Positions 7,400 through 10,693 of a stretch of DNA of 10,693 nt are shown here, in pieces. The stretch covers positions 1 through 10,693 of the forward strand of contig CAKUSI010000111.1 in NCBI GenBank assembly GCA_934678955.1, in the 5' to 3' direction. Origin of the DNA: an uncultured Austwickia sp. (lineage in GTDB: Bacteria; Actinomycetota; Actinomycetes; Actinomycetales; Dermatophilaceae). Below the pieces are notes generated by a model that saw only the letters and a list, made by a program, of their open reading frames with translations, was not told the origin of the DNA and did no database searches. The stretch's first letter is position 1. Each line of letters begins with the position of its first letter. A program made the translations under genes and the position numbers.

Positions 7400-7696
7400 T
7401 CAGCCCTGGATCTCGCGGCAGAGGTTCACCAGCTTGGATTCCACGATCTCGGCGTTCACACCCGAGATCAGCCCGAAGACGCTCATGTGCGGTACCCGCA
7501 GGGGCTTCTTGTAGTTGGCCGTGGTGAGAATGAGATCGACGCCGTCCTGGCTGCCCTCGATCTCACCGAGCGTGGTCTTGGTGATCTTGGCGCGAATCCC
7601 CTCGCGCTTGAGGATGTCCTGCACCATGCCGACCGCGATGGTCGAGGTGGCCACGCCGCTGCCGCAGGCAACCAGAATGTGAATGTCACGGGCCAT
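7400..7696 (-). CDS. PTS EIIB, galactitol type
   Basis: Soluble 98-residue EIIB that accepts phosphate from EIIA on a cysteine and gives it to the substrate held by EIIC. The phospho-Cys loop is ACGSGVATS with C11, the canonical Gat-type CGSGxATS motif. The remainder fits the family: VQDILKREGIRAKI, a DLILTTANY strand and VFGLISGV. The ATG at 7696 has AAAGGAA (7706-7712) nine bases upstream. It sits 56 bases after the regulator-linked EIIA and 27 bases before EIIC, in the order B-C-A. No frame damage is seen. Confidence 0.95.
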   Translation of the reverse strand: MARDIHILVACGSGVATSTIAVGMVQDILKREGIRAKITKTTLGEIEGSQDGVDLILTTANYKKPLRVPHMSVFGLISGVNAEIVESKLVNLCREIQG

Positions 7697-7752
7697 GTCC
7701 GTGTGTTCCTTTCTCAGGGGTCTCCGTTGACCGGAGTCGGTGGGGTTTGTCG

Positions 7753-8217
7753 TCAGCCGATCGGCTGAAGTGTGAGGTGGACGTACCGTCGCAGGGATGG
7801 CGAGGCAGGATCCGCGGTGGCGCCGGCCTCCGCCAGGTGGGTGGTGATGGCCTCGGCGGCCTCGTCCGGGGTGGCGGCCTGGCGGCTGAGCCGCGCGATC
7901 GTGCCGATCAGGGCATCCTGCCGATCGTCCGGTGGCGCCCCGGCCGGACCGAGGACGAACAGCAGCAGGCTCACCCGTTGGCCCTGCCAGTCGATCGGTG
8001 CACACTGCACCAGGGCCACACCACCGGCTCGGGCCACCGGCCCGATCAGGTGCGGCAGGGCCAGTTCGCCGCCGACATACGTGCTGCTCAGCCGTTCCCG
8101 CTCGTCGATGGTCTCCCTGGCCTCGCCGATCGAGTGGATCAGGCCGTGTTCGTACAGTCGCTCCAGGGACGCGGTGAGCACCGTGTCGACGGTCGGGCCG
8201 GGCTCCACGGCGTTCAT
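7753..8217 (-). CDS. stand-alone PTS EIIA domain (mannitol/fructose type) adjoining the regulator
   Basis: A 154-residue PTS_EIIA type 2 domain. The putative phospho-His is H56 in GGELALPHLIGP (49-60), followed by GGVALVQCAPIDW and SLLLFVLGP, the family core. In MtlR-class regulators an EIIA domain of this type forms the C-terminus of the same polypeptide after the EIIB-like module. Here the ATG at 8217 overlaps the regulator's TGA as ATGA (8214-8217), so the domain is a separate but coupled protein. It may be a detached sensory domain that phosphorylates or binds the regulator, or a second phosphodonor for the permease. The preceding frame is open further upstream, but that sequence is not EIIA-like. 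I am confident in the fold, less so in the role. Confidence 0.85.
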   Translation of the reverse strand: MNAVEPGPTVDTVLTASLERLYEHGLIHSIGEARETIDERERLSSTYVGGELALPHLIGPVARAGGVALVQCAPIDWQGQRVSLLLFVLGPAGAPPDDRQDALIGTIARLSRQAATPDEAAEAITTHLAEAGATADPASPSLRRYVHLTLQPIG

Positions 8218-8684
8218 GACGCACCCCCGAGGGCCGTCTCGGCGGCCTCGAGCAGCACCTCGAGGTCGCGATCGCTGAGCAGTGGGCTGACGATCGCCAC
8301 CGGGACCGGCACCGGCGGCAGGGGCACGGTGGAGACGAAGAAGTCCACCCGTCCCAGGTCGCCCGTGGCGAGTCGCTGCTCCAGTTCGCGCGTGCCGAGC
8401 ACGCCGACGATGTCCCAGTTCGGGAAGCTCTCCTGCAAGCGTCCGTGCAGGAAGTACGCCGTGCTGCGTCCCATCGAGCACACCACGGTCACTCGCGGAC
8501 GCTGGTCGAGGCGGCGCTGCTCGACGCCCCGCTGCAGATAGAGCACGAGGTAGGCGGCCTCGGAATCCGTCACGTGCCGCAGCCCGAATTCGGTCTCGCA
8601 GGTCTGCAGTGCGCGCAGCACCGACCCGTACACCTCACCGAACTGCGATTGGATCTCACCCAGCACCGGGTTCTGTATCTGCAT
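8214..8684 (-). CDS. C-terminal half of the PRD regulator: end of PRD2 plus EIIB-like domain
   Basis: A 156-residue open frame beginning at an ATG at 8684 with no convincing ribosome binding site. This supports its being the continuation of the upstream half and not an independent gene. Residues 1-55 are the second half of PRD2 (NPVLGEIQ, then DSEAAYLVLYLQ). Residues about 64-150 are a galactitol/mannitol-type EIIB-like module with VVCSMGRST, where C69 is the likely phosphorylated sensor cysteine, then FPNWDIVGVLGTREL and VDFFVSTVPLP. In YLVLYL a Tyr (Y49) stands where PRDs usually have the second regulatory His (alignment by eye). The stop overlaps the next gene's ATG as ATGA. Confidence 0.8.
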   Translation of the reverse strand: MQIQNPVLGEIQSQFGEVYGSVLRALQTCETEFGLRHVTDSEAAYLVLYLQRGVEQRRLDQRPRVTVVCSMGRSTAYFLHGRLQESFPNWDIVGVLGTRELEQRLATGDLGRVDFFVSTVPLPPVPVPVAIVSPLLSDRDLEVLLEAAETALGGAS

Positions 8685-9745
8685 TCCGTGCTCGGTGCGG
8701 AAAGCATCGGCTCAAGGTGCTGCATGAGCTTTTCGAGCAGTTCCTCGTCCGTTGTCAGATCGACCCCGAGATCCTTCGAGACGAGTTCGATCAAGCGCTT
8801 TCCGATGACCACCGGTGACTCGACGCCGACCGTGGGTTTCGCCACCGCACCCTCCGGCCAGGTACGAAACAGGAATGCATGCAGCGGCCTGGCCTCGCTG
8901 GCCGGAAGATCAAGCTGCAAACTGCCCGATATTTCCTCGATGAGGGCATTCGGAACACCCGAGAGGCTACCCGGGGAGCCGTCGGCACGGTGCTCGGGAC
9001 GGGGCGGCAGCGCCGCGTCCCCGCTCGAATGGGCGTGCCTGGCCCGCTCGACCGTGATCAGCAGGTAGAGCAGCAGATGGTCGTAGTCGGGGTTCTCGAT
9101 CCGCAGCCCGAACTGACTCTCGACCTGGTGGATGGCCCGCGAGATCACCGAGATGAGTCCCGGAGGCACGAATCCCTGGGAACGGAGGACGTCCAGGACG
9201 TAGCGCTGCCCCGCGGGCTCGCCCGCGTCCATGGCCGAGAGCATGCCGGGCAGGTCGGACGCCTGCTCCATCAGCGCGTTGCGGATGGCCTGCTCGGAGC
9301 CGTGTGCGGCCGTCCCGGAGGGGGACGGCTGCACCCGGAGTGCATAGCGCCCCTTGACCTCCTCGGCGACCCGCTTGAGATCCTGCTGGATCGACGACTG
9401 GGCGACGTAGAAGATCTCCGACAGCCGGCTGATCGAGTAGCCGGTGGGTGAGGCCAGCAGCAACAGCAGCAGGATCGCGTGCCGGCGCTCGCGAATGGTC
9501 GGGCCCTGCGAGACGGCGTCCTCACGCAATTGGGCCGCGGCCGCCAGGTAGGCCTTGTAGTCCAGCTGCATACCTTTGCTGGGAATGTTGTAGATAACGT
9601 GCGCTTTGCGGTTGATGGCCGCAATATCACGGTAGACCGTACGCACAGAAACCCCTAGGTAGGCAGCAATTTCTTCGGATGTCACAAATCCCCGGCGCGC
9701 CAGCAGATGGTCCAATATGACCTGCCGTCGCTTATTGGTCTCCAT
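8570..9745 (-). CDS. N-terminal half of the PRD regulator: HTH domains, PRD1, start of PRD2
   Basis: DNA-binding part of an MtlR/BglG-class activator expected to control the PTS operon it heads. Residues 1-45 are an HTH_11-type domain (FVTSEEIAAYLGVSVRTVYRD, about 20-40). Residues 85-135 are a Mga-like second HTH (SISRLSEIFYVAQSSIQQDL, 104-123). PRD1 covers about 190-295 and PRD2 starts near 310, with H343 in LMQHLEPML as its first conserved His. From about residue 353 to the stop at 8570 the sequence turns into Arg/Cys-rich nonsense, the sign of a lost frame. PRD1 has LLLYLLITVER, with Y227 where His is usual. The ATG at 9745 is preferred: it begins METNKRRQVIL just before the HTH and has AAAGGG about eight bases upstream. 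An in-frame ATG at 9799 would add non-homologous sequence. Confidence 0.82.
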   Translation of the reverse strand: METNKRRQVILDHLLARRGFVTSEEIAAYLGVSVRTVYRDIAAINRKAHVIYNIPSKGMQLDYKAYLAAAAQLREDAVSQGPTIRERRHAILLLLLLASPTGYSISRLSEIFYVAQSSIQQDLKRVAEEVKGRYALRVQPSPSGTAAHGSEQAIRNALMEQASDLPGMLSAMDAGEPAGQRYVLDVLRSQGFVPPGLISVISRAIHQVESQFGLRIENPDYDHLLLYLLITVERARHAHSSGDAALPPRPEHRADGSPGSLSGVPNALIEEISGSLQLDLPASEARPLHAFLFRTWPEGAVAKPTVGVESPVVIGKRLIELVSKDLGVDLTTDEELLEKLMQHLEPMLSAPSTECRYRTRCWVRSNRSSVRCTGRCCAHCRPARPNSGCGT

Positions 9746-9794
9746 ATTGATCACCCTTTCATCGAACGTACCGTCAGGGTGTCGGGCGCGCCAC

Positions 9795-9821
9795 GGCAAG
9801 ATTTGTCCAGAAGTTCTTGCC
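9795..9821. promoter_or_regulatory. inverted repeat in the operon's upstream region, candidate operator
   Basis: GGCAAGA (9795-9801) and TCTTGCC (9815-9821) are exact reverse complements 13 bases apart. They centre about 63 bases before the regulator's ATG at 9745, and the sequence between them is relatively AT-rich (ATTTGTCCAGAAGT). Position and spacing suit a binding site for the HTH regulator or for an activator next to the operon promoter. I cannot assign convincing -35/-10 hexamers. It is the only such repeat I noticed between the gene start and 9850. Confidence 0.35.
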
Positions 9822-9979
9822 AGCGACGGGCCGGCCCCGGTTGAATCGTGGCGGCGGCGCGTTCACCCTCGACGGTGGGAGCGGACCCCGGCCGTCGGCT
9901 CGAGCAGCCGGCCACTGCGCCGGGGTCGAGGATCGGCAACCACCTTTGCCTCCTTCCCAGCGGACGACGGGGTCGCCGG

Positions 9980-10002
9980 GGCCGTCAGCTAAGCCGACGG
10001 CC
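9980..10002. terminator. hairpin, possible terminator or insulator
   Basis: GGCCGTC (9980-9986) and GACGGCC (9996-10002) are exact reverse complements. The pairing can extend inward past one mismatch (GC/GC) to a small TAA loop. No T-tract follows. It stands upstream of the regulator operon and may block read-through from the minus-strand gene that ends at 10617. Confidence 0.35.
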
Positions 10003-10028
10003 TGCCCCACGTCAACGGCCGGCGCACG

Positions 10029-10052
10029 CCGCCTGCTCGCGTGAGCAGGCGG
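10029..10052. terminator. perfect 10-bp hairpin with GCGT loop
   Basis: CCGCCTGCTC (10029-10038) and GAGCAGGCGG (10043-10052) are exact reverse complements around a four-base loop. This is the tightest hairpin in the gap. There is no T-tract on either strand. Together with the hairpin 27 bases to its left it could isolate the PTS operon from upstream transcription. The function is inferred only from position. Confidence 0.45.
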
Positions 10053-10358
10053 GCCTGACAGCGTGCGAGCACGACCGCGCCCGCATCCGTCGGACCCCGG
10101 CAGTCAGCCGCCGGATGCAGTCCGGTCGGCTGTGAGTCGTGCAACCTCGCAACGGGTGAGCGCTTGTCGAACACTTCCTGAGCGAAGGACTCTCAGTCCC
10201 TCAAGGTGTTCGGCGCCCGGGCCGTCCCTCACCTCCCGGCACTATCCGAGCGCCACCAGGCACTGGGAGATCTGGTCCGCCGCCGACCACCGCGTGTGGG
10301 CGCTCGGCTCAGTGTGTGCTCCGTCCCTGGTGCCAGCGGGGCGACCTTGCCGCCGGGA

Positions 10359-10567
10359 GAGATCCCGGCGTTCGCCGGGATGACGAAGTACGCCGGAGGA
10401 CGACGGGACGACGGACGAACATTGGCCAGAACCCCGTCATCCCGGGCTTGCCCCGGGATCTCTGCACATCACAGGAATCCCGATCGGAACGGGAGATCCC
10501 GGCGTCCGCCTGGATGACGAGGAACGCTCGGGCAGAGGCTCGTCATCCCGGGCTCGCCCTGGGTCTC
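10359..10567. repeat. cluster of four REP/MITE-like palindromes in alternating orientation
   Basis: Four related copies of about 27 bases lie at 10359-10385 (forward), 10435-10462 (reverse), 10493-10519 (forward) and 10541-10567 (reverse). The forward form begins GAGATCCCGGCG and ends GGATGACG. The reverse form begins CGTCATCCCGGG and ends in GATCTC or GGTCTC. The first copy is itself a perfect hairpin: ATCCCGGCG (10362-10370), loop TT, CGCCGGGAT (10373-10381). The forward/reverse pairs make two units of about 104 and 75 bases with terminal inverted repeats, like a small non-autonomous element. A fifth, decayed copy (GAGATTCCGGCG, from 10599) runs up to the neighbouring gene end. No transposase is present. 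Confidence 0.8.
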
Positions 10568-10616
10568 CGGCCACCACAGAATTCTCGGAGTGGGGCCGGA
10601 GATTCCGGCGGGAAAG

Positions 10617-10693
10617 TCAGCCCGGGTGACGCTCCATGTACTTGTGGATCTTCTTGTTCAGCTTCCGGAGCTTCGGGTAGATCCGCCGCTGGA
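10617..10693 (-). CDS. 3' end of unidentified minus-strand gene (partial)
   Basis: The frame ending in a TGA at 10617-10619 reads QRRIYPKLRKLNKKIHKYMERHPG, with codons almost all ending in G or C, so it looks truly coding. It is strongly basic, as in a cytoplasmic tail or a nucleic-acid-contacting C-terminus, but I do not recognise the family from 24 residues. The gene enters from the right edge. A decayed repeat copy lies right at its stop. Confidence 0.6.
   Translation of the reverse strand, partial: QRRIYPKLRKLNKKIHKYMERHPG

Larger units (their letters stand above)
8214..9745 (-). pseudogene. PRD/EIIB transcriptional regulator, whole locus, split by a -1 frame break
   Basis: Joined across the break, the locus reads as one MtlR/BglG-class regulator: HTH, second HTH, PRD1, PRD2, EIIB. 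The frame change must lie between about 8684 and 8718. The upstream frame leaves the PRD pattern after HLEPMLSAPS, and the downstream frame has a TGA at about 8718. Reading one base back after AGC gives SAPSHGMQIQNPVLGEI, which restores the usual PRD2 linker length. A single missing base therefore explains it. I see no slippery heptamer suggesting programmed frameshifting. It may be a real mutation or an assembly error. The two halves are described separately. Confidence 0.65.
9746..10358. other. intergenic region without a supported gene
   Basis: Short open frames exist on both strands, but none has family motifs, a good ribosome binding site or coherent codon usage. The region holds the operon leader (about 9746-9850), several hairpins listed separately, and a folded stretch at 10168-10212. 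There CGAACACTT and AAGGTGTTCG pair with one bulge around an inner CTGAG/CTCAG stem. This last structure could be another dispersed palindrome. No tRNA, riboswitch or other known RNA was recognised. Confidence 0.6.

Noticed and set aside
7722..7736. Short hairpin CTCCG/CGGAG between the two PTS genes
   Set aside because: Only five pairs with a five-base loop in a 56-base gap, which is expected by chance at this GC content.
8684..8760. Programmed -1 frameshift in the regulator
   Set aside because: No X-XXY-YYZ slippery heptamer in the right phase was found before the break, and no family precedent is known to me. A mutation or sequence error is simpler.
10206..10517. 103-residue plus-strand open frame in the repeat region
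   Set aside because: Its translation contains IPAFAGMT and SSRACPGI, which are just the REP palindromes read as protein.
10359..10567. CRISPR array
   Set aside because: The repeats alternate in orientation, differ in sequence, have unequal spacing and no cas genes.

Overview
The window is very GC-rich DNA with strongly G/C-biased third codon positions, GTG as well as ATG starts, and GC-rich hairpins without T-tracts. This points to a high-GC actinobacterium (Actinomycetota). A Propionibacteriaceae-like host is a guess from the overall feel only. Nearly all of bases 177-9745 is coding, and it is devoted to sugar and sugar-alcohol phosphate metabolism.

Layout: (1) Bases 2-97 hold the 3' end of an unidentified plus-strand gene. 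(2) Bases 177-3440, plus strand, hold two FGGY carbohydrate kinases in tandem, a ribulokinase (AraB type) and a xylulokinase (XylB type), separated by a perfect 11-bp hairpin. (3) A 14-bp-armed palindrome at 3488-3516 closes this unit and the facing operon. (4) Bases 3535-9745, minus strand, hold one compact operon. In transcription order it encodes a PRD/EIIB regulator of the MtlR/BglG class (split by a -1 frame break), a separate mannitol/fructose-type EIIA, galactitol-type PTS EIIB, EIIC and EIIA, a ribulose-phosphate-3-epimerase-like protein, a 6-phospho-3-hexuloisomerase-like SIS protein, and an SDR dehydrogenase. Three junctions are 4-base ATGA/GTGA overlaps, so translation is probably coupled. 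(5) Bases 9746-10616 hold no convincing gene. They contain the probable operon control region, several hairpins, and a cluster of REP/MITE-like palindromes in alternating orientation. (6) Bases 10617-10693 are the 3' end of an unidentified minus-strand gene.

How the genes may work together (inference): the Gat-type PTS imports and phosphorylates a sugar alcohol. The SDR oxidises the polyol phosphate to a ketose phosphate. The SIS isomerase and the epimerase then move or invert the keto/hydroxyl positions, giving fructose-6-phosphate or a pentulose-5-phosphate. The regulator, with its PRD, EIIB and detached EIIA modules, would sense PTS phosphorylation state. The two kinases feed L-ribulose-5-P and D-xylulose-5-P into the same pentose-phosphate pool. 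The most interesting point is a hexuloisomerase with no 3-hexulose-6-phosphate synthase partner, inside a PTS polyol operon that also carries a diverged epimerase and an SDR. I do not recognise this as a textbook pathway, and its substrate cannot be read from sequence alone.
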